NCBI GenBank assembly: GCA_029862285.1
Contig: JAOTXR010000107.1
Location: 1-7,050, forward strand
Source of the DNA: Gammaproteobacteria bacterium
GTDB lineage: Bacteria; Pseudomonadota; Gammaproteobacteria; Steroidobacterales; JABDKV01
Length of the DNA stretch: 7,050 nucleotides
Reading direction: 5' to 3'
The notes under the pieces are model-generated. The model was not told where the DNA came from. It saw only the letters and a list, made by a program, of their open reading frames with translations, and made no database searches. Made by a program: the position numbers and the translations under genes. Of the stretch, positions 1 through 7,050 are shown one piece after another (position 1 is the stretch's first letter; each line of letters opens with the position of its first letter).

Positions 1-587
1 AATTCACGTGCCAGTACCGCAGTCCGGTCACTGCCAAACACCTCCGCCGCAATCTGCAATCCCGAAACAAGACGGCGTGGTGCCACATAAAAGATCAGCG
101 TCGCGGTCTCCTGTGCCAACGCCTCGAACTGGGCGCGACACGCGGATTCCCTGGCGGCCAAAAAACCGTCGAAAACAAAACGATCTGTCGGCAGGCCGGC
201 AATGCTCAGTGCCGCAATAGCGGCACAGGGGCCGGGTACTGTCCTGACCGTGATGCCCGCAGCCCGGGCGGCACGCACGAGTCGAAAACCCGGATCGCTG
301 ATCAGCGGCGTACCCGCATCAGATACCAAAGCAACTGCAACCCCGGCCTGCAGCTTCGTCACAATCTTTGCGCTGCGCTCCCGTTCGTTATGTTCATGCA
401 GGGAGATCATCGGGGTACTGGCGCCGAGATGCTGGAGCAAGCGGCGGCTGTATCGAGTGTCTTCTGCGGCGATCAGCCCAACCTCGCGCAGGGTATCGCC
501 GGCACGCACGCTCAAATCGCCCAGATTGCCGATAGGCGTTGCTACGACATACAGCACACCGCTGTTATTTGACAGGTTGTTCTCCAC
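1..587 (-). CDS. rsmI: RsmI, 16S rRNA (cytidine-1402-2'-O)-methyltransferase, 3' end cut by the window edge
   Basis: The enzyme uses S-adenosylmethionine to 2'-O-methylate C1402 of 16S rRNA in the decoding centre. Reading the minus strand from 587 gives about 195 residues without a stop. They contain the family signatures in order: LYVVATPIGNLGDL (about residues 12-25), AAEDTR, SLHEHNE, LVSDAGTPLISDPG, VPGPCAAIAALS, LPTDRF..GFL and, at the edge, VLAREL. All align with my memory of E. coli RsmI, which is about 286 aa, so roughly the last third lies outside. No ATG is in frame before the upstream stop at 621-623. GTG 587 gives an N-terminus of the usual length. GTG 596, or CTG 575 preceded by GGAG six bases away, are alternatives. 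The gene diverges from lpoA, so the start regions almost touch. Family is certain; only the start is open. Confidence 0.96.
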   Translation of the reverse strand, partial: MENNLSNNSGVLYVVATPIGNLGDLSVRAGDTLREVGLIAAEDTRYSRRLLQHLGASTPMISLHEHNERERSAKIVTKLQAGVAVALVSDAGTPLISDPGFRLVRAARAAGITVRTVPGPCAAIAALSIAGLPTDRFVFDGFLAARESACRAQFEALAQETATLIFYVAPRRLVSGLQIAAEVFGSDRTAVLARE

Positions 588-597
588 ACCAGACACT
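569..597 (+). promoter_or_regulatory. Candidate sigma-70 promoter for the lpoA-yraN-gmhA operon
   Basis: A perfect -35 box TTGACA (569-574) is followed after 17 bases by GACACT (592-597). The latter matches TATAAT at three positions, including the important second A and final T. Transcription would begin near 604-605, just ahead of lpoA ATG 617. The -35 lies inside the first codons of rsmI on the other strand. The -10 is weak, so this is a candidate only. Confidence 0.4.
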
Positions 598-616
598 TTC
601 GCAGATGAGTTTTGAC

Positions 617-2517
617 ATGACTATCCTGCCTCGCCGGCGGCACACGCTACAAGCACTGGTTTGCTGTCTGTTGTTGATTACCGGTGCCTGCGTAACACCT
701 GGTCTGCCCGATGACCCCGCCAGCCTGGAGAATCGGGCCAGAGCACAACAGGAGTCTGGCAACTATCGTGCCGCCGCCCAGATTTACGAACGGCTTGCGG
801 CGCGAGCCGAAGCATCGCAACGAAATCGCTTTTTGCTGCTCGCCGCCGAGTCCTGGTACACGTCCGGCGAGCGCACGCGCGCCATGCACAATATCCGTTC
901 GGCACGCCGGCCGCTGCCAGCCGACCTGGGCTTGCCTTTGCAGGTAATGGCTGCAGCCCTCGAGGTTGAAACAGGAAAGCCGCGCGAGGCTCTGGCCCGC
1001 CTGCGGACACTACCAGCCGATTCACCACGACTGATTTCGTCAGATGCGCTCGCCATTGGCGCCCGCGCCTGGTTCAATCTCAAACGTTCCGATCTTGCAG
1101 TCGCCGCGCTCATGGAACGCGAGGTCTGGCTCGACAGTCCGGATGAATTGCTGGCCAATCAGCAGTTGATTTGGGAAGGACTGCGTGCCGCGGGCCAGAC
1201 TGACATTCCCGAGACGGCCGATCCGGTAGTTGCTGGCTGGCTGGAGTTGGGTAATGCAGTTGCAGATACCGCAGGTGATCCCTTCGTGGAGCGTGCAGCG
1301 ATTCTGCGATGGCGCGATGCCTGGCCAAAGCACCCCGCTGGCGAAGTACTACTTCCCAGCCTGCTGGGTGAGTCGGACGCGTTGCGCATTCCACGACGCG
1401 TCGCCCTGCTGCTACCGCAAACCGGCCGTCTGGAAAGTGCCGGTGCGGCAATACGCGACGGCTTCATAGCGGCATATTTTGACTACGGAGATTCAGTCGA
1501 AGGCTCTGAAATCGTCATGTATGACACGGCAGCCCTGGGCGCGGCCGAGGCCTACCGCCTCGCTGTAACTGCAGGGTCGGAATTTATTGTCGGCCCATTG
1601 TTGAAAAACGATGTATCTGAAATTGCCCGACTTGCGCCGGCAGGTCCACCCACGCTGGCACTGAATTATTTACCCGATGATGCGAAAGTGCCGCGAAATT
1701 TCTTTCAATTCGCGCTGGCACCGGAACACGAAGCGACCCGCGTGGCACAACGAGCTGTTGCCGAGGGCTTGGTGCGGGCAGTGGCGCTGGTGCCGGCCAC
1801 CGACTGGGGGGAACGGCTGTTGGTGGCGTTCAAGTCACAACTCGACGAACTGGGTGGTCAGTTGCTGGCGCATGAATTCTACGAACCCGGCGCGACTGAC
1901 TATTCCTCTGTCATACAACCGGTTCTGCACCTTGACCGCAGCCATGCACGACACCGCGCGCTCAAATCGGAGGTCAGTGCAAAACTCGAATTCGAGCCCC
2001 GTCGCCGCCGTGATGTGGATTTCATTTTTATTGCCGCACAGGCAAGCGAGGCCCGTCAGATTCGTCCACAGCTCCGCTTTCACTACGCAACCGATTTGCC
2101 GGTATTTGCCACCGCCGCAGCATTCAGCCCGGACCCGGATCTCAACCGGGATGTTAACGGTCTGATTTTCGCGGCCACGCCGTGGGAAGTTTCGCCAGAC
2201 AGCAATGCCCGCGACATGCGTTTGACGATTGACCGGCACTGGCCGGCTCGGGCGCAACATCGTTCCTCTCTCTATGCCATGGGCTACGATGCATGGCGAC
2301 TGGTACCGTTGTTATCCGGTCGCAAAAAAGATCCGTTGACGTTGCGCGGTATGACCGGGGAACTGAGCATGAGCGACAATGGCCGGATCTCACGATTCCC
2401 GGCGCTGGCCCGTATCGAAGCCGGAATGCCCGAACCGCTCGAGCCGTTGGAAATCGACGAGCCCGCTGCGGCACCGGAAGACACCGAACCGGTACTGCCG
2501 GTTGGCAGCGGGAGTCA

Positions 2518-2521
<4 letters not shown>
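617..2521 (+). CDS. lpoA: LpoA (LppC/YraM family), outer-membrane lipoprotein activator of penicillin-binding protein 1A
   Basis: LpoA is anchored in the outer membrane and reaches through the periplasm to stimulate the bifunctional peptidoglycan synthase PBP1A. The 634-residue protein starts with a lipoprotein signal peptide: RRR, a hydrophobic run, then ITGAC, with lipidated Cys at residue 25. Residues of about 30-240 are helical and TPR-like (for example NYRAAAQIYERLAARAE). From about residue 260 comes the LppC domain with a periplasmic-binding-protein fold: RRVALLLPQTGRLESAG, AAIRDGFIAAYFDYG, EFIVGPLLKNDV, and near the end YAMGYDAWRL and LRGMTGELSMSDNGRI. The last 30 residues are acidic and proline-rich, and look flexible. 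Length is near the E. coli protein (678 aa). ATG 605 would add four residues. I prefer 617 because a GAG lies seven bases upstream and 605 has no ribosome site. The stop overlaps the yraN start. Confidence 0.93.
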
Positions 2522-3479
<958 letters not shown>

Positions 3480-3483
3480 GGTC

Positions 3484-4857
3484 ATGCCGGCGGCAACCGC
3501 CATAGCACAACTTCGCGACCGACTTGGCGCCGATGTCGTAACCGATGATCCGGCCGAGTGCTGGTCATATGGCTACGACAACAGCCGCCGTCATGTCGCA
3601 CCAGCTGCAGTAGTGCGACCGGATTCGCCCGAGTCAGTAAAAACGGCTATTGAGATCTGCAATCAGACTCGTACACCGGTGACTGCACGTGGATACGGAT
3701 CGGGAACGACTGGCGCCGCGGTACCGAGCAACGGCGGTATCGTGCTATCGACCGAGCGCCTGACAACTATTCACCGAATCGACCCGGACAATCGCGCGGC
3801 GGTAGTACAGGCCGGGGTCACCAATGGCGCGGTGCAGCGCGCCGTAGCGGAACATGGTTTCTTCTGGGCACCAGACCCGACATCCGCTGACTATTCCACG
3901 GTCGGCGGTAACCTGGCCTGTAATGCAGCGGGACCACGCGCGGTCAAATACGGAACTACCCGGGACAACACACTGGGTTTACGCGCGGTCACCGGAGATG
4001 GCCGCGAGCTGCGTACCGGTGTTTATACGACCAAGGGCGTGGTTGGCTACGACCTGACCCGTTTGTTGATCGGCTCTGAGGGAACACTGGCATTGATTAC
4101 TGAAGCCACGCTCATGCTGCGACCCTTACCCGAGGCAATCTGCACGATCCGTGCAGTTTATTCGGACGTCAATTCGGCTGCAGCCGCTGTTGCACGCATC
4201 ATGGCACAACCGGTAATACCACGAGTGCTGGAACTTATGGACGAAGCAGCGACCAACCTGGTGCGAAGCTCCGTCACGCTTCCGGCTGATGGCCGTGCAC
4301 TCTTGCTTGTTGAAGTCGACGGTCCGGCTGCACACCTGGACGATGCAGCGGCCGCAATTCACACCGTGGCCGGGCCCGGGCTCGTTGCGTTCGATCAATC
4401 CGTCGATGACCATCACCGCGAAGAACTGTGGTCAGCAAGACGGGCGTTGTCGCCGGCCCTGCGAACTTTGGCACCCGAAAAAATCAACGAAGACGTTGTG
4501 GTTCCGGTATCGCGTCTTTCCGAGCTGATTGCAGCACTGGTTGGCATCGGCAATGATCATGGTGTAACCATCGTAAATTTCGGTCATGCCGGAAACGGCA
4601 ATATCCACGTCAATCTGCTGGGTCAAACAGATCAATTACCGGACATGCGTCGATGCCTGGCCAAACTCATGCAAACTGTCGTTTCTCTGGGGGGAACGTT
4701 GTCAGGTGAACATGGGGTCGGGCTGGATAAACGCGATTTCGTCGGCCTGGAGATAGAACCGGAAACACTTGGCCTGATGCGCGCAATCAAACAACAGTTC
4801 GACCCGAACGGCATCCTCAATCCCGGAAAAATGTTTCCCGATTTACCTGGATTGTGA
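3484..4857 (+). CDS. FAD-linked oxidase of the GlcD / D-lactate (2-hydroxyacid) dehydrogenase type
   Basis: The gene encodes 457 residues of a vanillyl-alcohol-oxidase-fold flavoenzyme that probably oxidises a D-2-hydroxyacid such as D-lactate, glycolate or 2-hydroxyglutarate; the sequence does not settle which. The FAD domain (about 36-215) has VVRPDSPESVKTAI, TARGYGSGTTGAAVP, DPTSADYSTVGGNLACNAAG and VVGYDLTRLLIGSEGTL. The C-terminal domain (about 217-452) has WSARRALSPALR, KINEDVVVPVSRL, FGHAGNGNIHVN (His368, His375), GGTLSGEHGVGLDK (Glu409, His410) and FDPNGILNPGKMF. In D-2-hydroxyglutarate and related dehydrogenases the two histidines and the glutamate bind a divalent metal. No signal peptide or iron-sulfur cysteine cluster is present, so it is a cytoplasmic GlcD-type subunit without a fused FeS module. 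ATG 3484 lies four bases after gmhA, with only a close AAGG, so translation is probably coupled. Confidence 0.9.
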   Translation: MPAATAIAQLRDRLGADVVTDDPAECWSYGYDNSRRHVAPAAVVRPDSPESVKTAIEICNQTRTPVTARGYGSGTTGAAVPSNGGIVLSTERLTTIHRIDPDNRAAVVQAGVTNGAVQRAVAEHGFFWAPDPTSADYSTVGGNLACNAAGPRAVKYGTTRDNTLGLRAVTGDGRELRTGVYTTKGVVGYDLTRLLIGSEGTLALITEATLMLRPLPEAICTIRAVYSDVNSAAAAVARIMAQPVIPRVLELMDEAATNLVRSSVTLPADGRALLLVEVDGPAAHLDDAAAAIHTVAGPGLVAFDQSVDDHHREELWSARRALSPALRTLAPEKINEDVVVPVSRLSELIAALVGIGNDHGVTIVNFGHAGNGNIHVNLLGQTDQLPDMRRCLAKLMQTVVSLGGTLSGEHGVGLDKRDFVGLEIEPETLGLMRAIKQQFDPNGILNPGKMFPDLPGL

Positions 4858-4910
4858 CACACAGATGGAAAAGGGGTCTTCCTGTCCACAGCGATTTGGT
4901 GATTGCGGGT

Positions 4911-4916
4911 TAGAAT
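4911..4916 (+). promoter_or_regulatory. Possible -10 box directly ahead of the dockerin-type gene
   Basis: TAGAAT, five of six matches to TATAAT, ends six bases before ATG 4923. Transcription starting about seven bases after the box would begin at or beside the A of the ATG, giving a leaderless message. I see no good -35 at 16-18 bases upstream (the sequence there is around CACAGCGA) and no TGn extension. This is therefore a weak promoter call. The rest of the 65-base gap after the oxidase gene shows no convincing terminator. Confidence 0.3.
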
Positions 4917-4922
4917 AGGGCC

Positions 4923-6005
4923 ATGAGACCGCGAACAGAATCTGTCTTGCTTGCGACGCTGGTAATGGCACCGGTCGTTGTGGCTCGCGCGGGCGATCAC
5001 CTGTCTGTCGAACTACAACAAATTCCCACCAAACCCGGTGTCAGCCGATTGTTTTGTGGCGACGGCGTTCCCGACCCCGGTGAGGAATGCGACGACGGCA
5101 ATATGGTCTCCGGCGACGGCTGCTCCGCGTTTTGCACGGTCGAGATCATCGATCCATGTTTTGGAACACCGGGAAATACAGTTGAAAACATTCTCGTCGA
5201 TGGCAGCTTCGAGGACTACAACGCCGGTGGCGAGTGGACCAGTATCTTCCATAGTATTTTCGGATCTGTGATCTGTGACCACAGTTGCTTCGGTGCCCCG
5301 CTTGCGGGCGCGGGCGACAACTTTGTTCTAATCGCCGGCGGTTCGTTTAACGAAAACAGCACCGGCAATGTGACCCATGCACCAATGGCCATTCCAGCCG
5401 ATGCAACGACCCTGGAATTTCAGTGGATGCTCGCTGCGACTGACGACGAGTGTGCCGGCCCGGCCGACGGGATGGCGTTGTCGATTGCGGGGACGCAGGT
5501 TTGGTCCAGTACAGACGCCGGGGCGTGCACGGTCATGACTCCCTATCAGCGTGTTGTGATTGATCTGACAGGGGCAGCGGGCGGACCCTACCAGGGTACC
5601 GTTGCCGGTTTCGAATTCACGGCGAGCGCCACAGGCATCCCATCCAGTATGGCGCTAACAAACATCTTTCTCGACGATGTGTCCATCAATATACCGGTCG
5701 AGCCGCCGTTGCCGGACTGCGAGCCCGATGGTGTGCCCGATAAGATCGATAACTGCTTAATTCATCCCAACACTGACCAGAGGGACACCGATGGCGACGG
5801 CCACGGCAATGTTTGTGATGGTGATCTCAATCAGGATTGCATCATCAACCTGAGCGACCTTGCAATCTTCCGCTCAGTATTTTTCACCGCCGACGCGGAC
5901 GCCGATCTGGACGGCGATGGAATTGTCAACTTCGCCGATCTTGGGATCATGAAAAACCAGTTTCTGGGCCCGCCGGGTCCAAGCGGCATCGCCAGCTGCC
6001 CCTAG
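4923..6005 (+). CDS. Secreted multidomain protein: DUF4215 cysteine repeat, beta-rich domain, TSP3 repeat and dockerin-like domain
   Basis: The precursor has 360 residues. A Sec signal peptide (RPRTES, hydrophobic 8-20, cleavage after ARA at 23) sends it across the inner membrane. Residues 45-71 form one DUF4215 (Myxococcus-type) cysteine repeat: [16 protein letters not shown], then GDGCSAFC, with Cys45, 56, 67 and 71. Residues of about 85-257 look like a beta-sandwich ([42 protein letters not shown]), resembling carbohydrate-binding or MAM-like jelly rolls. I cannot assign a family. Residues 266-299 are a thrombospondin type 3 repeat ([22 protein letters not shown]). Residues 301-347 are a dockerin-like pair of EF-hand loops: Asp301, Asn303, Asp305, Asn309, Asp312, and Asp328, Asp330, Asp332, Asn336, Asp339. 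The tail is [12 protein letters not shown]. No catalytic residues are evident. Binding or adhesion at the surface is an inference. AGGG lies only two bases before the ATG. Confidence 0.85.
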   Translation: MRPRTESVLLATLVMAPVVVARAGDHLSVELQQIPTKPGVSRLFCGDGVPDPGEECDDGNMVSGDGCSAFCTVEIIDPCFGTPGNTVENILVDGSFEDYNAGGEWTSIFHSIFGSVICDHSCFGAPLAGAGDNFVLIAGGSFNENSTGNVTHAPMAIPADATTLEFQWMLAATDDECAGPADGMALSIAGTQVWSSTDAGACTVMTPYQRVVIDLTGAAGGPYQGTVAGFEFTASATGIPSSMALTNIFLDDVSINIPVEPPLPDCEPDGVPDKIDNCLIHPNTDQRDTDGDGHGNVCDGDLNQDCIINLSDLAIFRSVFFTADADADLDGDGIVNFADLGIMKNQFLGPPGPSGIASCP

Positions 6006-6014
6006 CAAATACTC

Positions 6015-6044
6015 AGACCCCGCCTCCCGGCGGGGTCTTTTTTT
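6015..6044 (+). terminator. Strong rho-independent terminator after the dockerin-type gene
   Basis: GACCCCGCC (6016-6024) pairs perfectly with GGCGGGGTC (6029-6037) around a four-base TCCC loop, and A6015-T6038 can extend the stem. Seven T follow at 6038-6044. It starts ten bases after the stop codon at 6003-6005. On the other strand the stem is followed by TGAGTATTTGC, a poor U-tract, so it is a weak terminator for sspB if it acts there at all. Confidence 0.93.
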
Positions 6045-6060
6045 GCCCGGTCGCCGCACT

Positions 6061-6088
6061 GGGAATCGCGGCTGGAAGCCGCTCCTAC
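6061..6088 (-). repeat. REP-like palindromic element, copy 1
   Basis: Read on the minus strand, the element starts with GTAGGAGCGGCTTCCAGCCG and ends in CGATTCCC. The stem is GCGGCT (6068-6073) with AGCCGC (6077-6082) around a GGA loop. A GTAG tetranucleotide (6085-6088 on the plus strand as CTAC) followed by a GC-rich imperfect hairpin is the layout of REP sequences mobilised by RAYT-type TnpA proteins in Pseudomonas and Xanthomonadales. It lies between convergent genes, a usual REP site. Confidence 0.7.
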
Positions 6089-6134
6089 GACATCGTACCG
6101 AATGGCAGGCCTGGGTCGGGAGCGGACAGACTGA

Positions 6135-6160
6135 GATCGCGCGGAAGCCGCGCCCGCAGC
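6135..6160 (-). repeat. Degenerate second REP-like palindrome in the same orientation
   Basis: On the minus strand it shares GCGGCTTCC and CGCGAT with copy 1. The stem is GCGCGG (6139-6144) with CCGCGC (6148-6153) around an AAG loop. The GTAG is not at the copy 1 position; the nearest (CTAC 6161-6164 on the plus strand) is further out and overlaps the sspB stop codon. The hairpin may also help terminate sspAB transcription, but no T-run follows it. Confidence 0.45.
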
Positions 6161-6598
6161 CTACTTGACGACTTTCAGTGTCGGCCGGCCTGGAGCGTTT
6201 GGTGGATCGCCACCGTCGTCTGGTCCTTCGTTATCCGGAGCGTCGTCTGACGTATCGTCGGTAAATATCATGCCTTCCCCGGTTTCACGGGCATAGATGC
6301 CGAGAACCGCGTTGCATGGCATGCGAACCGAATGAGCCGAGCCGGCGAAGCGTGTGGAGAAACTGATAGTTTCGTTACCGAGATCCAAGGACTCGGTGGC
6401 GCGACTGCCAATATTCAGGATGATCTTGCCATCAGTGACGTGATCACCCGGCACCGATACGCCGTCGATCTCAGCATCGATCACGATGTGTGGCGTGAGG
6501 TCGTTGTCACATATCCACTCATGCATCGCGCGGATCAGGTAGGGCCTTCGTGAGGTAGAAGAGGACATCGGAGCGTCGCTTGCGCGACAGAGGCTCAT
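6161..6598 (-). CDS. sspB: SspB, ClpXP protease adaptor (stringent starvation protein B)
   Basis: SspB tethers ssrA-tagged peptides and other substrates to ClpX so that ClpXP degrades them faster. The 145 residues show the folded substrate-binding domain (about 17-112): SRRPYLIRAMHEWICDND, LTPHIVIDAE, DGKIILNIGSRA and NAVLGIYARETGEGM. An acidic, Gly/Pro-rich flexible linker (about 115-135) follows, and then the ClpX-docking tail GRPTLKVVK at the extreme C-terminus, nearly the same as E. coli GGRPALRVVK. The linker is shorter than in E. coli (165 aa). ATG 6598 overlaps the sspA stop (ATGA), which favours coupled translation. ATG 6568 would remove ten residues and fit the E. coli N-terminus better, but it has no ribosome site. 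Family is certain. Confidence 0.95.
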   Translation of the reverse strand: MSLCRASDAPMSSSTSRRPYLIRAMHEWICDNDLTPHIVIDAEIDGVSVPGDHVTDGKIILNIGSRATESLDLGNETISFSTRFAGSAHSVRMPCNAVLGIYARETGEGMIFTDDTSDDAPDNEGPDDGGDPPNAPGRPTLKVVK

Positions 6599-7050
6599 TG
6601 CAGCTCGCGCTCGAGCTCCGTGAGGCTTGCCTGAAAGGACGGCCGTGCAAACACCGTTTGACCATACTTGGTTATTGCTTTTGCCTGTGGCTGCGACAAC
6701 TCGATTCCATAGTGTGGCAAACGCCAGAGTATCGGCGCTATGGTCGCATCGACCAGCGAAAATTCATCGCTCAGGAAAAAATTCTTGGCGCCGAAGACTT
6801 CCGCGCCGGCCAGTATGCTGTCATGCAGAATCCGCCGCGCCTTGGCGGCACGTTTGGTGCCCTTGTCGGAAGCACCCTCAAGATCGTCAACTAACCCATA
6901 CCAGTCTCGCTCGATGCGATAGAGCGCGAGACGAAACTGTGCACGAGTCACCGGATCGACAGGCATCAGCGGTGGGTGTGGAAAACGCTCATCGAGATAT
7001 TCGACGATAACCCTCGAGTCATACAACACCAGATCTCGATCAACCAGCGT
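6595..7050 (-). CDS. sspA: SspA, RNA polymerase-associated stringent starvation protein A, 5' end cut by the window edge
   Basis: SspA has a glutathione-S-transferase fold but binds RNA polymerase sigma-70 holoenzyme. It supports acid tolerance and stationary-phase gene control. About 151 residues are in the window, reading from TLVDRDLVLYDSRVIVEYLD at the edge. That corresponds to about residue 60 of E. coli SspA (212 aa), so the thioredoxin-like N-terminal part is missing. Present are the surface-pocket segment DERFPHPPLMPVDP, including the Pro-His-Pro of E. coli residues 84-86, and the C-terminal helical domain with FFLSDEFSLVDATIAPILWR, FARPSFQASL and a final ERELQ. E. coli has Tyr at the position of the Asp in PVDP, by my recollection. 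The stop at 6595-6597 overlaps sspB, making a two-gene operon whose promoter lies outside. GTG 7027-7029 is an internal Val codon, not the start. Confidence 0.95.
   Translation of the reverse strand, partial: TLVDRDLVLYDSRVIVEYLDERFPHPPLMPVDPVTRAQFRLALYRIERDWYGLVDDLEGASDKGTKRAAKARRILHDSILAGAEVFGAKNFFLSDEFSLVDATIAPILWRLPHYGIELSQPQAKAITKYGQTVFARPSFQASLTELERELQ

Noticed and set aside
202..615. Long plus-strand open frame of 137 codons before lpoA
   Set aside because: It lies antisense to rsmI, whose minus-strand frame gives clear family motifs throughout. The plus-strand product has no recognisable domain.
539..616. Upstream in-frame ATG extending lpoA to 660 residues
   Set aside because: The extension would put 26 residues ahead of a complete lipoprotein signal peptide and overlap the rsmI start on the other strand.
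588..660. Search for an rsmI promoter on the minus strand
   Set aside because: The best pair (TTGTAG, then CAGGAT after 18 bases) matches too few consensus positions to report.
2293..2517. In-frame extension of yraN far into lpoA
   Set aside because: The extra 75 residues have no family similarity and lie wholly within lpoA coding sequence; the family length fits the GTG at 2518.
4866..4881. Possible hairpin GGAA/TTCC after the FAD oxidase gene
   Set aside because: The stem is four pairs around an eight-base loop and no T-run follows, so it is not a credible terminator.
6086..6097. Small inverted repeat TACGACATCGTA beside the first REP copy
   Set aside because: At five base pairs with a two-base centre it is expected by chance and partly overlaps the REP; no function can be assigned.
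5837..6250. Plus-strand open frame running across the terminator and REP region
   Set aside because: It is out of frame with the dockerin-type gene, crosses a strong terminator and runs antisense into sspB.
6332..7010. Several plus-strand open frames opposite sspB and sspA
   Set aside because: They are antisense to two well-recognised genes and show no domains of their own.

Overview
The window is a compact, gene-dense chromosomal segment from a gammaproteobacterium. The evidence is a conserved block: rsmI (reverse strand) diverging from lpoA-yraN-gmhA, with sspB and sspA (reverse strand) further on. This matches my recollection of the Pseudomonas and Enterobacterales arrangement. The proteins resemble the Pseudomonas forms at least as much as the E. 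coli ones, most clearly the isomerase. I cannot name the genus. The GC-rich codon choice, a REP-like repeat and the secreted dockerin-type protein suggest a free-living gammaproteobacterium outside the Enterobacterales.

Layout. 1-587 (minus): rsmI, a 16S rRNA 2'-O-methyltransferase, running off the left edge. 588-616: a very short divergent gap with a TTGACA promoter candidate. 617-4857 (plus): a tight run of four genes, lpoA (outer-membrane lipoprotein activating a peptidoglycan synthase), yraN (UPF0102, nuclease-like fold), gmhA (sedoheptulose-7-phosphate isomerase) and an FAD-linked oxidase of the GlcD/D-lactate dehydrogenase type. Junctions are a 4-bp overlap, 2 bp and 4 bp. 4858-4922: a short gap with a possible -10 box just ahead of the next ATG. 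4923-6005 (plus): a secreted, calcium-binding-type protein (DUF4215 cysteine repeat, beta-rich middle, TSP3 repeat, dockerin-like double EF-hand), closed by a strong terminator at 6015-6044. 6061-6160: two REP-like palindromes between converging genes. 6161-7050 (minus): sspB and sspA, overlapping by ATGA, with sspA running off the right edge.

Functionally, most genes belong to core envelope and stress physiology: ribosome modification, peptidoglycan synthesis control, the LPS heptose precursor, and the SspA transcription and SspB proteolysis adaptors. The unusual part lies between gmhA and sspB. There I would expect, from recollection of relatives, a BON-domain envelope lipoprotein (the dolP/yraP position). 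Instead the window holds the FAD oxidase and the secreted dockerin-type protein. I found no RNA gene, CRISPR array, insertion sequence or phage gene.
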